Assembly (NCBI GenBank): GCA_022606425.2
Contig: JAHDVF020001050.1
Span: forward strand, 1,613,501 to 1,677,500
Origin: Lepidostoma basale
Taxonomy: Eukaryota; Arthropoda; Insecta; Trichoptera; Lepidostomatidae
Direction: 5' to 3'
DNA: 64,000 nucleotides
Shown: positions 19,305 through 29,685 of the stretch, piece after piece
Numbering within the stretch: position 1 is the stretch's first letter
How the letters are laid out: the number at the start of each line of letters is the position of its first letter
Notes under the pieces: model-generated
Told to the model about the DNA's origin: nothing
Databases searched by the model: none
What the model saw: the letters and a program-made list of their open reading frames with translations, nothing else
Position numbers and translations under genes: made by a program

Positions 19305-20875
19305 TGTAACCAGACGGAATTTTCAAAAATTTTATATTTATCTGCGCACCCGGCAAACTCCAAATATTAAGACATACATCTGGATACCGCGCCAACCGGA
19401 CACGGCCGCCGCGCACGCAGTCCCACGGACCTAGATCCCGAGCATTGCCGAACCAAGATTCCGAAGACACCCGAGCGCTTACCCGAGCCTTTAAAACTCT
19501 CCCTCGAGCGAACCAGCCGTTACGGATATCATCCCCTAATGAATAGTTCCCGATTTATCCAGTAGAGGCGCTAATATCTGAAGGGTGTCTCACGCGAACA
19601 CCGACGAGGCGCTGCGCACCCGCATAGTAGTTCACCTATAACCCGATTTGGCGCTGATACCATCAAGATTAGTTCATATTCGACTCGATTTGGCGCTGAT
19701 ACCATAAATATTAGTCCCCAAACTTATCACCAGGGCGGCGCTGCCATCGTCATCAGCAGAGTGGAGGGGACGACGATCCAGAGCTCCAGAAGCCCTTTAT
19801 AAGCCATACTAGGTCGGCCAGAAACCAGAGTTGGGGTTCGACCCCGACGCCGGGCGGATCAACCTGATGAGGAACCTCTTATTTTCTTGGTGAATTTAAA
19901 GTTTCGAAGGGAAGAACCGTAAAACCAGCCTGATGAGGGACCTCTTATTTTCTTGGTGAATTTAAAGTCTCGAAGGGCAGACCCGGGAGGATCAACCTGA
20001 TGAGGGACCTCTTATTTTCTTGGTGAATTTAAAGTCTCGAAGGGAAGAACCAAAGGAAGGATCAACCTGATGAGGGACCTCTTATTTTCTTGGTGAATTT
20101 AAAGTCTCGAAGGGAAGAACCAAAGGAAGGATCAACCTGATGAGGAACCTCTTATCTTCTTGGTGAATTTAAAGTTTCGAAGGGAAGAACCAAAGGAAGG
20201 ATCGACCTGATGAGGGACCTCTTATTTTCTTGGTGAATTTAAAGTCTCGAAGGGAAGAACCGCAAAGATCAACCTGATGAGGGACCTCTTTTCTTCTTGG
20301 TGAATTAAAAGTCTCGAAGGGACGATCTGGGAGGACGAGCCTGAGACGAAGTAGGGAGGAACCCCTGGTGTTTAGACACGAAGTTTCCCTCCTGGCCCGA
20401 GCTACGACCATTGCGAGAGCCTAGCGGATAGCCCTTATCGCCCCACTCCGGCGATAACGCTGCGATGTAATATTCCCTCTCGGAATACCTACCGCGCATC
20501 ACGCTACCCCGCTCCGGAAAGGACCTGCGGCTCTTCGCCAACGGGGACAAGTACGAGAACCGGACCACCCACCCTCGTCCTATGTTAAAATGATCCTTTT
20601 GCCGGCCTCTATCTAGTAAGCCGATGTCCCGTAATATTAAAATATTGTCGCTGACGGATAAGTCAGTTCTCTGTGTCAGGAATACGACACGATTAATGTT
20701 AATGCTTCCCGATATATAATAATTGTATTTTGTTTATGTTACGAATTCACTCAGCTGTATGTTAGAATGAACCCACAATAAAACACCTTAACCAACCCTT
20801 GGTTTTATTATCGAAGATCATTCCTTCGCACCCAATTGTACGGGTGGCTCTCCACAAGGAGCGAAAAGTACTACA
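19305..20875 (+). mobile_element. Solo LTR (1571 bp) with 4-bp target duplication TACC
   Basis: Begins TGTAACCAG and ends GTACTACA (TGTA...TACA termini) and is flanked by TACC at 19301-19304 and 20876-20879. Inside are a TATA-like CTTTATAAGCC at about 19795, seven ~70-bp tandem units, and AATAAA at about 20777. No coding region follows, and the host LINE resumes directly. The Bombyx Pao element is known for LTRs with tandem copies of the putative R region, so a BEL/Pao origin is the leading guess. A gypsy-type LTR is the alternative. Confidence 0.8.
19858..20337 (+). repeat. Seven ~70-bp tandem repeats within the LTR
   Basis: Units start near 19858, 19924, 19991, 20061, 20131, 20201 and 20268. 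Each has CAACCTGATGAGGGACCTCT, TTTTCTTGGTGAATTTAAAG and TCTCGAAGGGAAGAACC. Three consecutive units (19991, 20061, 20131) are exactly 70 bp and nearly identical. The first and last diverge most. Confidence 0.95.
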
Positions 20876-21060
20876 TACCTTATTTTGTCTTAGTTTAACT
20901 TCAATCTTGTTTCTCACTATCATTTGTTGATTGTTAACTATTATTTTTAATCTGTGGTAGCATGTAATTGGCCTTATTTTAATTATTCTAAATGTTTCTT
21001 TTATATATATGTTATTGATATCGCTGTATGTTACCCTTAATAAATAAACAAATAAATATC
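20876..21060 (+). mobile_element. LINE 3' UTR, right part, with AATAAA-type tail
   Basis: TATTTTGTCTTAGTTTAACT, GTGGTAGCATGTAATTGGCC and GATATCGCTGTATG match the 56930-57165 UTR on the opposite strand. It ends AATAAATAAACAAATAAAT. It belongs with 18965-19304. Confidence 0.85.
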
Positions 21061-21590
21061 TATCAGGGACAAAAAGACTAACATCCTCCAGCACGGCCTA
21101 GTTCTCGAAATATCCCCTGATTTATCTAAAAACATGGGTTTTGAGATGCCCATCTCTTCGAATTGGTTTGTCCACAGCATTCCCAAATAAAAATGATAGA
21201 GCCACGGATAGCTTATCCTTCTTCCGCGTAAGAAAATGAATAGTCTCAAAATAAGTGATCATAATAATTACCTCCCTGATAATTACTGGTTTTATTTGCC
21301 GCGCTGCAGCACCAACCTGCCAATGGTTATGCCTGTGGGTAGGGCAATCTTATTGCTTAATCGGGTCGCCTCGGAGGTCGACATATTTCGTGATAGTGTG
21401 AGTTGCCTCAGGGATGCAATATCAATGTTGTGATTGTTATCTCTGATGCCGTAGTATTAATGTATTTTGTTATTTTTTTTAATGTTATTTTGAAAATATG
21501 CGTATCTAATTATGTCATTTTGAGGTTGCAGACGACTTGGGCGCATCTGTAATGTTTGTAATCTTTATAAATAAATAAATGAAATGGATA
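21058..21590. mobile_element. Family 5 LINE with inverted 5' segment (twin-primed)
   Basis: 21058-21243 on the minus strand encodes YPWLYHFYLGML, the DKSGDISRTRPCWRMLVFL stretch. 21245-21435 on + encodes the next part of the protein, STNLPMVMPVGRAILLLN and SEVDIFRDSVSCLRDAISML, followed by a UTR ending AAATAAATAAATGAAAT. In the uninverted copy at 33470-33810 these parts are contiguous. Confidence 0.8.
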
Positions 21591-22394
21591 GTATACGAAT
21601 ATAATGTTTAGAATTATTATAAAACAAAATTGTTTATTGTATTTTACAAAATGTTGTAATCGGTTTATCAAAAACATATTTAATTACAATCAAAGTTAAC
21701 GTTTTTACGTATTATTTCAAACATTTAAATGATTTTCATCTGATGCTTGTATATGTAGAAATTTTGAAATCAAAGACTCACCAAAGAAATCCCTTTGGTC
21801 TTAAAATATTTAGAATATTCGAGCCTTTGTTCAGCCCTTTTAGAAAACATCATTTCACTGACAGCGAGCTGAACGTATTTCTGATATCCTTTCCAACAAT
21901 ATCGGAACACGCATCACGATGGCAGCCTACAGGGTGTGTAAAAAGCAGCGAAAGAGTCGCGATCTACACAACGGAACAGCGTCGGTGTCAGGATTTCCAT
22001 TACGGCAAATAAAGACAAATTGAACAATCAAGGCTCTCCCAGAAGGCTTGCCGCAAACTCCATTTTGCGGCAAAAAGTGTGACGGCGTCACTTAGGTCGG
22101 CCGCTTTTTGTCTCCCATACACTCCGCTCGACGGTGACAAGAAACTGCTGTAATGGTATGATGAATGTTGGCATACATTATGTACACTCGGAGGGTGTCA
22201 AATCAGGACCAATCCACATTTTCCCTTTCGCAGTTTCAATCTTAACTGGTTCTATACCGCAACCGTCTTAAGGGATTATTCTGGCTTAGACAAAATACTA
22301 TTATAGATATGATTTATTGTTTCTGGAATAATGATAATAACTCCATATTAAATGATTTTACTGAAATCTCTTGATGGAAGTTCATTTTAAATAA
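21591..22394. other. No gene; moderately GC-rich unique block
   Basis: AT-rich to about 21730. 21880-22265 is less AT-rich (AAGTGTGACGGCGTCACTTA palindrome-like at about 22075) and not repeated in the window. The 89-codon open frame at 21743-22012 has no recognisable domain, and I do not call it a gene. Confidence 0.4.
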
Positions 22395-22515
22395 AAATTA
22401 AATAAAACGATGTTTTTTAACTACTTCAGTCTGTCGATGCCAGCGAGCCTGGCGATACCGGTCGCTGTCTAAATAAAGACAAAAGTGGAAGTAGTTAAAA
22501 AACATCATTTTGTTT
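22395..22515. mobile_element. Foldback family D, copy 1
   Basis: AAACGATGTTTTTTAACTAC on the left and GTAGTTAAAAAACATC on the right enclose a GC core GCCAGCGAGCCTGGCGATAC. Copy 2 is at 31710-31835, and a half copy is at 58655-58705. Confidence 0.8.
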
Positions 22516-22526
22516 AATTACCATAT

Positions 22527-22640
22527 TAAATAATTAATACGAATGAAAACGTCAGTTTTCTAGAAGTTTTATTATATTTTGTGGGAATGACATGTTTCGC
22601 CCTTCTAAGGCATTGTCAAATTTGACGAAACTTAAACTCG
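22527..22640 (+). repeat. Repeat family E, best copy
   Basis: AATTAATACGAATGAAAACG, GTTTTCTAGAAGTTTTATTA and CATGTTTCGCCCTTCTAAGG in order. Confidence 0.6.
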
Positions 22641-23221
22641 TTGCCGTTTATATACTCGTACACTAGTAAATGGAGCAGAATATGGTAATTAACAAAAATT
22701 TATATGACTTTATACATTTATAACAAATAATTATTTGGGTAGGTCCAGAAATATTGGAAAGTGTTTCTTGGAACTCGTTTAGAAATTATTTTATGACAAT
22801 GATTACATAGTAAGGGGATACTTAATGAAAATCAAAAATAAGTTATTTGAGGTAGAACGAAATAAAGTGCTCCTAAGAAAAACATCTTCTTTCAAATTGT
22901 TTACAAATGATTTTACATATTTCAAGGTGACAAATGATTCTTAGTATTATATTAAATATAAAATAAAAATTTATCACAAATGTTTGTGTCTTCGATCAAT
23001 TTAATTTAATTATCTTAATAAACATTTTAAAAAGATTTCTATTTTCATTATTTACAATGAACTTCTGCCATGAAATTTCAAATAACAAAATATTTTTTTA
23101 CATGAAGAGAAAAATAATCTTAACAGCATAAAAACAGTGTTTTGATTCCACAGTGTTAACACCTTAAGTTTGTCAAAAATTATTTTCATAAATATTATTT
23201 CATACCATTATTGCTCTAACA
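22641..23221. other. AT-rich DNA, no gene
   Basis: No coding content or repeat partner recognised. Confidence 0.4.
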
Positions 23222-23295
23222 GGAATAAGTGGAGAAGTATGGGGGAGACCTATGTCGAGCAGTGGACGACAACGGCTGTCTAAGGACAACGTGGC
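23222..23295 (+). mobile_element. RTE-type LINE 3' scrap
   Basis: GTATGGGGGAGACCTATGTC and GAGCAGTGGACGACAACGGC are the terminal motif of a widespread insect RTE-type element. The minus-strand equivalent is at 31455-31520. Confidence 0.6.
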
Positions 23296-23359
23296 GAGAT
23301 GGGGTGTTCTTAAAAGCGGTACGATGCTCTGCATCTGTGGCATGGAAAACATAAAATCA

Positions 23360-23815
23360 TTCTTCTTCTTCTTTTGGTACCGTGTCAGGTCCCCCCAACG
23401 TTGGCGATCACTGCACCAAAGGCATTTCTATCCTGCGCCATTTGGAACAGGTTCTGAACTCTTGTTATTCCTGTCAACTCTTTGATGTTCTGCAGCCAGG
23501 ACAGCTGCCTTCTACTAACTACCCGACGTCCCTCCACCTAACCCATCAATATCAGTTGACGGAGGTGGTATTTTTCTCCCCTTAGCACATGACCCAAAAA
23601 TGTTCATTTCTAATTTTCACACTTGACAATAGCTCTCTATTGTCTCTGGCTCTCTGCAGTATGTCTGCATTACTGATCCTAATGGACCACGGTATACGGA
23701 GCATTCTGTGGTATATCCACATTTCGAACGCTTCCAACCGGTTCATTACATTCATTTTAAGAGTCCAGATTTTTCAGCCATATAGTAGAACAGTTTCAAT
23801 TATGTTCCGACTAAT
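23360..23815 (-). mobile_element. RTE-type LINE C-terminus, family 2, (GAA)n tail
   Basis: TTCTTCTTCTTC tail at 23361-23375, then the minus strand encodes the GLGHVLRGEKYHLRQL-like block, the LRISNADILQRA block, and MNRLEAFEMWIYHRML. The ends match 43000-43480. Confidence 0.8.
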
Positions 23816-23929
23816 AAATAAAATAATTCATCGATTAGCTAATGCCAAGTATATCAATTTATTATCTAATACAGTGTTTCTAAACATACAATTTTTTGAT
23901 AAAACAGTGTTTTTTAACATACAATTTTG

Positions 23930-24130
23930 TTCAAGGATTAATTTTATCTCAATAGAGACGAATATGCAAACTGGAAACTGAATATGGTGATCGAGGTGTT
24001 TACAGGACTTATGACCTGTCACTGGTTGGGTTAAGCGCAAGCTTTATGCAATACAACATTCCCCATTCCACCTTTCCTATGACCACCATGTCTGACAAAT
24101 TTTTGGAAGTTGTATATATATTATAACATT
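23930..24130 (+). mobile_element. Family A element, single arm
   Basis: AAGGATTAATTTTATCTCAA, GGTGTTTACAGGACTTATGA, GTTGGGTTAAGCGCAAGC, ending TTTTTGGAAGTTGTATATAT. Confidence 0.75.
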
Positions 24131-24184
24131 AGGTAGTTGTTAAATTATTTTTAATGTGTAATTTATTTTATATCATTGTATTTT

Positions 24185-24412
24185 ATATTATTTGTTTTAG
24201 ATTTATTTTGTGGATGTTTTACGATTGAAGTGTGCGCGGGAGATGCCTATTGGTGACGATGAGGTTCGCAACCCATCACACCGCGTCTCCCGCGGGGCGA
24301 AAAGAGAAGGATGAAGTGCCGCATCGGTTGAAGTGTGACAGTCCATTCTTTCTGCCTACCCTTTCGGGGAGACGGCGTGATGGTTAGTTAGTTAGTTAGT
24401 TTAGTAGAACAG
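24185..24412 (+). mobile_element. LINE-tailed SINE, copy 2
   Basis: TTGTTTTAGATTTATTTTGT head, GATGAGGTTCGCAACCCATC and CGTCTCCCGCGGGGCGAAAA body, then the family 1 LINE end CTTTCGGGGAGACGGCGTG and a GTTAGTTAGTTAGTTAG tail. The most complete copy. Confidence 0.8.
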
Positions 24413-24914
24413 ACCATATATAATATTAAATCATTATATATTATTAATCATTATATTTTTCATTACGAACTATAAATATTATTGCGCTTTGCTACAGTAA
24501 ATATATTTACTAGTCTTTCAAAAGCTTTCTCGTCTCTTCTATTCTTTCAAATATCGGGGGATATCTAAAGGGTAAAAGTCTTGGATTGGATTATGCAACT
24601 AAAATTGACAGGGGCTGTAGAGCCGCGGGTACATAATATATCACGCCGGGTGTACACAACTAAGGCGTCTTCGGCTTCCATTACACATCGGCAAAGCTTT
24701 TTATCATCACTAGCATGGAACGCGTTATGCGGAAAAGTGAAGGAAAAAATTCTATTTCACTAAATTTTATCTGATGTTTTTCACTTGAGAACGCTTTGCT
24801 ACTTATTATTCTAGTTTCCAAGTGACATTTATATCATTAAGAACATTCATTTATAATTAAATCAAACAAATTAACCATCACGGCGCATACTGATCCCATT
24901 TGGCAAAAACAGTG
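24413..24914. other. No gene
   Basis: AT-rich; a 60-codon frame at 24581 without recognisable features. Confidence 0.35.
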
Positions 24915-25655
24915 GAATAGGGGTCGAACTCCGAATTTTGCCCAGATTTTTTAAAATTATTTCCTTTGTGTGATTCCAAACCACTTTTACCTTTTAACTG
25001 TTTTTTTTTTAAATAACTGTTAATTTCCAAGAAAAAATGTTGTTGTTTTTTTTTGTATGAAGCAAAACTGATTTTTGAAATTATTTTGGAATCAGTTGAA
25101 TACGTCAAAACCAAACTAACGAGTGGTTTTACTGAATTTTAGTGGTCAAAATACAATAAATAAAGCATTTACCTAGAATCATTGCAGGTAGAAATAGTGC
25201 GCGGTAGTATCGTATAACTTACATGTGAGAACCTAAATTATGAAACTATTATTTTGAGCGTTCCTTTACAAAAGAATGTAGTGATTTTAGCATAGTTATG
25301 ATCATTTATGCATCTAACAAAAAAATCCGAAACCACTTATGTCATAACAACCACATACTCGTAACAATTAATTAAGATTTATAATGTCTGCTGCTTTTAA
25401 ACGGGTAGAGATACAAAGTAGATGTTTTAACAAGTAATGTAGAAGATTATGCCCTCTATAATTCCTACTAAGTTTGATTTTGACGTATCGAACTGATTCC
25501 GAAATAATTACAAAAATCAGTTTTGCTTCAGAAAAAAAAAAAAAATCTTGGAAATTAGCAATTTAATCAAAAAAAGTTAAAAGGCAAATGTGGTTTGGAA
25601 TCACACAATGAACCGAATTTTAAAAAATCAGGGCGAAATTCGGAGTTCGATCGTG
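24915..25655. mobile_element. Foldback/MITE with ~190-bp inverted arms
   Basis: Left arm 24918-25115 and right arm about 25475-25650 are inverted copies: GGTCGAACTCCGAATTTTGC, GTGATTCCAAACCACTTTTA, AAGCAAAACTGATTTTTGAA and GGAATCAGTTGAATACGTCA each recur inverted. The 360-bp centre is unrelated AT-rich sequence with no transposase. Confidence 0.85.
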
Positions 25656-25664
25656 TGTGTGTGC

Positions 25665-25955
25665 CTGTTTCCCGTAAGACAATCGCATCTTCAGATGTTA
25701 CAAACAGTTAGTGCAACATTTGAATAGAAATAAAATAAATTTCTACACTGAGGAAGGGCGTATGTATTCCGAAACATGTTTTTGAAAAGTGCAAAAAAGG
25801 GCAATAAATGCTTTCAAAAAGCTATTCAATTGTGATGCACAAGACAAAATGATGGAAAATACAACAAAGTATTTTTCTGTTTCTGGAAAAACAATGGATT
25901 ATCTAACCATAAAATGTCATTATTATATTGATCGCTTGCATTAGGAACAATTGAC
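25665..25955. repeat. Family B-derived flank, copy of 10985-11280
   Basis: CATCTTCAGATGTTACAAAC, GAGGAAGGGCGTATGTATTC and the following ~170 bases match the order at 11000-11280. Together with the SINE they make a composite duplicate. Confidence 0.75.
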
Positions 25956-26155
25956 GACCTTCGTGAGAGAATAGCAAGAGCTCTGACGGCCACACCGAAG
26001 ATCCCGGGTTCGATTCCTGGCGATGGCAGTGTGATTGTCACACTCTATTTGGTCTGATGTAGAATTCACGTGACAATAAGATGGCGATAGATTAGCTACA
26101 TATCACGTGTCATGAGAATCAACATAGTTGAGTTCAAATGACATGTTTAAAAAAA
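25956..26155 (+). mobile_element. tRNA-derived SINE type 1, copy 2
   Basis: Box A-like GAGAGAATAGCAAGAGCTC and box B GGGTTCGATTCC; body GTGTGATTGTCACACTC and GAATTCACGTGACAATAAGA; 3' end GTTCAAATGACATG plus an A run. Confidence 0.85.
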
Positions 26156-26244
26156 TGAAATCACAAACTCATTTTTGACTAATTTTAATATATTGCGTCT
26201 TTGTAATGGCCTTTAGAGCAGCGAAAATAGTTAATGTATAACTT
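26156..26244. other. Short spacer
   Basis: Nothing recognised. Confidence 0.3.
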
Positions 26245-26645
26245 AACTAACTAACTAATAAACCATCACGCCATTTCCCCGGAGGCTGCCTTTTGTAATT
26301 GATTAATTTGTTCATGCCATGTTTTCCTCGGTCGTCCTCGGCTTCTTTTCCCACTCACGCTGCTTGTGTACAACTTTTGAACCATTCTACTCTCATCTAT
26401 TCGTTCCATATGTGCAAACCATCTCAGGGATCCTTTTTTAATTTTATTCATGATACAGTCATCTGCCTTACATTTCTTTCTTATTTCATCATTTGGTATT
26501 CTATCATACAACGTTTTCCCACACATTCTTCTTAGTGATCTCATTTCTACGGCGTTTATCCTTCTTTCATCCTTATTTTGCCAGCTCCAAGCTTCACTTC
26601 CATACATGAGGGTTGGCACTAGAATGTATAATTTATATAACTTTA
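26245..26645 (-). mobile_element. RTE-type LINE C-terminus, family 1, (TTAG)n tail
   Basis: Tail AACTTAACTAACTAACTA; minus-strand frame of ~125 codons with VPTLMYGSEAWSWQNKDERR, SLRRMCGKTLYDRIPNDEIR and GKRSRGRPRKTWHEQIN. A sister of 13490-13966 (same TSSVSGK signature) with an internal deletion of the last ~100 bases before the tail. Confidence 0.88.
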
Positions 26646-27049
26646 AATAGTAAAATGGATGTTTGAAATAACATGGCAACTTTGAATTTTTCAATTTGAA
26701 AACTGTTAGGATGAATCAGCTGGCCTCTAAATTACCCTTATCCTTCACCCCCTCCCCGAGGGATGGCATCCCTCACGCCGACTAATGGATGACTTGTGAA
26801 GTATTTACATTCTAAACACCCTGTGCTTGAGTATTTGCGTAACCAATGGAGAGAAAAACTCACAAATTAAGTTTAAAAAAATACTCGTATAAAATTTAAA
26901 CATTAAATTCGGAGATATTCCTTAGTGACTGTGCTTTTGCTCTGTGGTGCTCGTCAATAACACCCGATTACTTATAGCTAACTGGTTTTTGTATTGCCAT
27001 AACATCGTTATTTCGGAAATTGTCTAATTAAGATAGAGTAGTATTTTTT
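26646..27049. other. No gene
   Basis: Unique sequence with a GC-rich patch around 26745 (CACCCCCTCCCCGAGGGATG); no coding or repeat call. Confidence 0.35.
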
Positions 27050-27283
27050 TTTTTTTTACATATACAACAGGTCGCTTGAACCCAATTACAGTATACAATT
27101 TGTTTAAGCTGATATATAGATTCTCGTGATATGTGACAGGTAGCCAATCTATCGCCATTTTATTGTCACGAGAATACTACACCAGACCGAGAGTGTGACA
27201 ATCACACTGCCATTGCCGGGAATCGAACCCAGAACCTTCGGAATGGGAATTAGAGCTTACCACTCTGCCACGAAGGTCGTCAC
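27050..27283 (-). mobile_element. tRNA-derived SINE type 1, copy 3
   Basis: Minus-strand copy: poly-T at 27046-27058 (its A tail), CAACAGGTCGCTTGAACCCA 3' end, then GGGAATCGAACCC (box B) and GCCACGAAGGTCGTC (head). Nearly full length. Confidence 0.85.
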
Positions 27284-27455
27284 TGGTTGGCACTAGGTCA
27301 CATTGATAACTGGTTGGCACTAGGTCAAAGAATCTGACGTTGTAAATGGTTGGCACTAGGTCAAATAATCTGACGATGTATCTGGTTGGCATTAGGTTAA
27401 ATAATCTAACAGTATAACAGGTTGGCACTAGGTCAAAGAATCTCGTGGTGTTGGC
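27284..27455 (+). repeat. Minisatellite, five ~36-bp units
   Basis: GGTTGGCACTAGGTCA begins at 27284, 27312, 27348, 27383 and 27420. Units carry AATAATCTGACG-type spacers; the first is shortened. It adjoins the SINE head. Confidence 0.9.
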
Positions 27456-27479
27456 AAGGTGTAACAAAAGTGTAATATA

Positions 27480-27920
27480 GTTACACTGTAAAGTGCTATG
27501 TCTGGTCTGTATTACTGGACTGGAAGTGCACACTATGAACCGGTTGGAAGCATTCGAGATGTGGTTGCACAGGAGAATGCTTCGCACACCGTGGACAGAT
27601 TTCGTCAGCAATTTGGAAGTTTTGAGAAAAGCCAATTGTATTAGACAACTTCTAAAGCACGTTAAGGTCCGTAAAATTTCATATCTGGGTCACATTCTGG
27701 GGGGAGATAAATACAGTTTGCTCCAAATAATGGGAAAAATTGAGGAGCAACGTGGTCCTGGTAGAAGGCAAACGTCTTGGCTGTGCAACATAAGAGACTG
27801 GGCCGGGATGAGACATGTGGGGGAGCTGTTACGGGTTGCGCAAGATAGAGAAGCCTTCGCTGGAGTGATTTCCAACGTCAAGGGGACCTGATATGGCACG
27901 CGGAGAAGAAGAAGTGTCAC
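27480..27920 (+). mobile_element. RTE-type LINE C-terminus, family 2, (GAA)n tail
   Basis: Open frame 27493-27891 with MNRLEAFEMWLHRRMLRTPW, DFVSNLEVLRKA, RKISYLGHILGGDKYSLLQI, GRRQTSWLCNIRDWAG and AFAGVISNVKGT, then AAGAAGAAG. Among the best preserved family 2 ends; 5'-truncated. Confidence 0.9.
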
Positions 27921-27949
27921 GGTGTGGCAACAAAGTGAAAGTTTATCTT

Positions 27950-28260
27950 ACTCACTTACTTAAACAGCCTATTTCGTTCACTGTTGGACAAATACCTTTC
28001 CTATACTTCTCCACGTACTCTTATTTTGTGCCTTCTCCCGCCAGTCATCAGCAATTATCATTATATCATCAGACAATCGTGTCTTCTTCTACTTCTTATA
28101 TCATCACTAACCATCCACTCCACTACTTTTCTGGTCCATCTTTGTTCTTCCCGTCTTGCATCATGTCCGGCATGACCATTTGAGCATCTATGATTTACCA
28201 TTTGGACATTTTCTTTACCCAAGTTTTTTTTTAAATTTTATGCATATCGCTCTTATTAAA
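27950..28260 (-). mobile_element. RTE-type LINE remnant (another family)
   Basis: TTTCGTTCACTGTTGGACAA, CCGCCAGTCATCAGCAATTA and CCACTACTTTTCTGGTCCAT on + read as the complement of a highly decayed RTE-type C-terminal region. Frames are broken. It is a family-level guess. Confidence 0.5.
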
Positions 28261-28684
28261 TAAGCAACATATTTCAAAATATAATCTTAATCCGGTCAAA
28301 ATTACAAGTATAGAAAAACGCCAGGGTGTTACCTTTCAAATTGACGACATATGTTATAACAATGTGTAATATATGTTCTATAGAATTTATTACTGATAAA
28401 TATTACACTGTATATGCCTTCAGTGGAGCATATTTTTCGCAAACTGCATATTAAAAATTTCCGCTAAATATTTGAAGCGTTGTATAATATATTCCGTAAG
28501 GTATTTCAATATCTACAAGATGAGAAATTTTTACCTAGTATCATATTCATGAAGAACCGTTATAATATGTTGGAATTGTCTAATTACAAAACAAATATAA
28601 CAAAAACTATAACAGGGATATGAATAAAATATTTGAACATCTAAACACATTTATTCTAGAAAAAATCGAATACTGATTAATATA
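28261..28684. other. AT-rich DNA, no gene
   Basis: Nothing recognised. Confidence 0.4.
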
Positions 28685-28944
28685 GCTGACGACCTTCGTG
28701 ACCAAATGGTAAGTGCATTGACTGCCACCCCGAAAGTTCCGGGTTCGATTTCCGGCGAGGGCAGTGTGATTGTCACACTGTCTTTGGTCTGATGTAGAAT
28801 TCGCGTGACAAAAAATGGCGATAGATTAGCTACCTATCACATGTCACGAGAATCACTATGATAGCTATAATAATACCCTTTACATCGATTTGGATCATGC
28901 TGTCACGATGTAATGAGCGATTCAACAAAAAATAATAATAATAT
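28685..28944 (+). mobile_element. tRNA-derived SINE type 1, alternative 3' end
   Basis: Head ACGACCTTCGTGACCAAATG with box B GGGTTCGATTTCC; shared body to ATCACATGTCACGAGAATCA; then a different 3' part, CCTTTACATCGATTTGGATC and GAGCGATTCAACAAA, with an (AAT)n tail. The same 3' end is at 61360-61620. Confidence 0.85.
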
Positions 28945-29685
28945 CTTCTTCTTCTTCTTCTTCTTTTGATAGATCTGACGATCTGTGACACAGAAATCAT
29001 ATCTCGTCGGATGATGAGATCCAGCTGTCCCTCCATCTCTTAGGCGGTCTTCCAGGTGGGCGGTGTCCGGAAGGGATTTCATAGGCGGCTGTATATGCGA
29101 GTCTGTCACCATCCATTCGGGCTACATGGTCCCTCCAGTATCTTCTTCTGGATCTACTCCACTGAACGATATCCTCTATTTCGCAGGTTTTCCTTATGTC
29201 TGCGTTGCGGACACGATCTCGGAGGGTTTTTCCAGTAATTGATCTTAGGACCTTCATCTCCGATGTTCTTAGTAGTCCCTTGGTTCGCACAGTGTCAGCC
29301 CGCGTCTCTACAGCGTACGTCATGATGGGTCGCACGCATGTTTTGAAGATTCTGATCTTGCTGTCGATACGCATGTGCTTGTTTTTCCAGACCAGATTCT
29401 TCAGGCATCCTGACACGGCAGAGGCTTTACTGACTTGTTCACGTACTTCGGTATAAAGGTCACTTTGGCTGCAGATCTCCACTCCCAAATACCTGAAAGT
29501 CATCACCTGCTCCACAGGTATATCATCAACAGTCAGTTTACATCTTGCAGGTTGCCTAGATATAGTGAGAGTTTTTGTTTTGTTGACTGATATAGCCATA
29601 TTTAGCCTTTGGGATACTGTGTGAAATTTGTACAACATTTGTCTGTGATACTGATAATAATACAATCGAATATTGTGTCCCATGT
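28945..29685 (-). mobile_element. RTE-type LINE C-terminal half, family 3, (GAA)n tail
   Basis: Tail complement CTTCTTCTTCTTCTTCTT; minus-strand frame of 228 codons with SVNKTKTLTISRQPARC, DIPVEQVMTFRYLGVEI, RIDSKIRIFKTCVRPIMTYA, VETRADTVRTKGLLRTSEMK, TGKTLRDRVRNADIRKTCEI and HRPPGRPPKRWRDSW. This is the thumb and connection region of an RTE-type protein. It is the longest intact piece of this family here. Confidence 0.92.

Noticed and set aside
19858..20337. CRISPR-like array
   Set aside because: The units are direct tandem repeats without distinct spacers and sit inside an LTR in eukaryotic DNA.
21743..22012. 89-codon open frame
   Set aside because: No start context, no domain and no splice partner recognised; kept only as an unexplained block.
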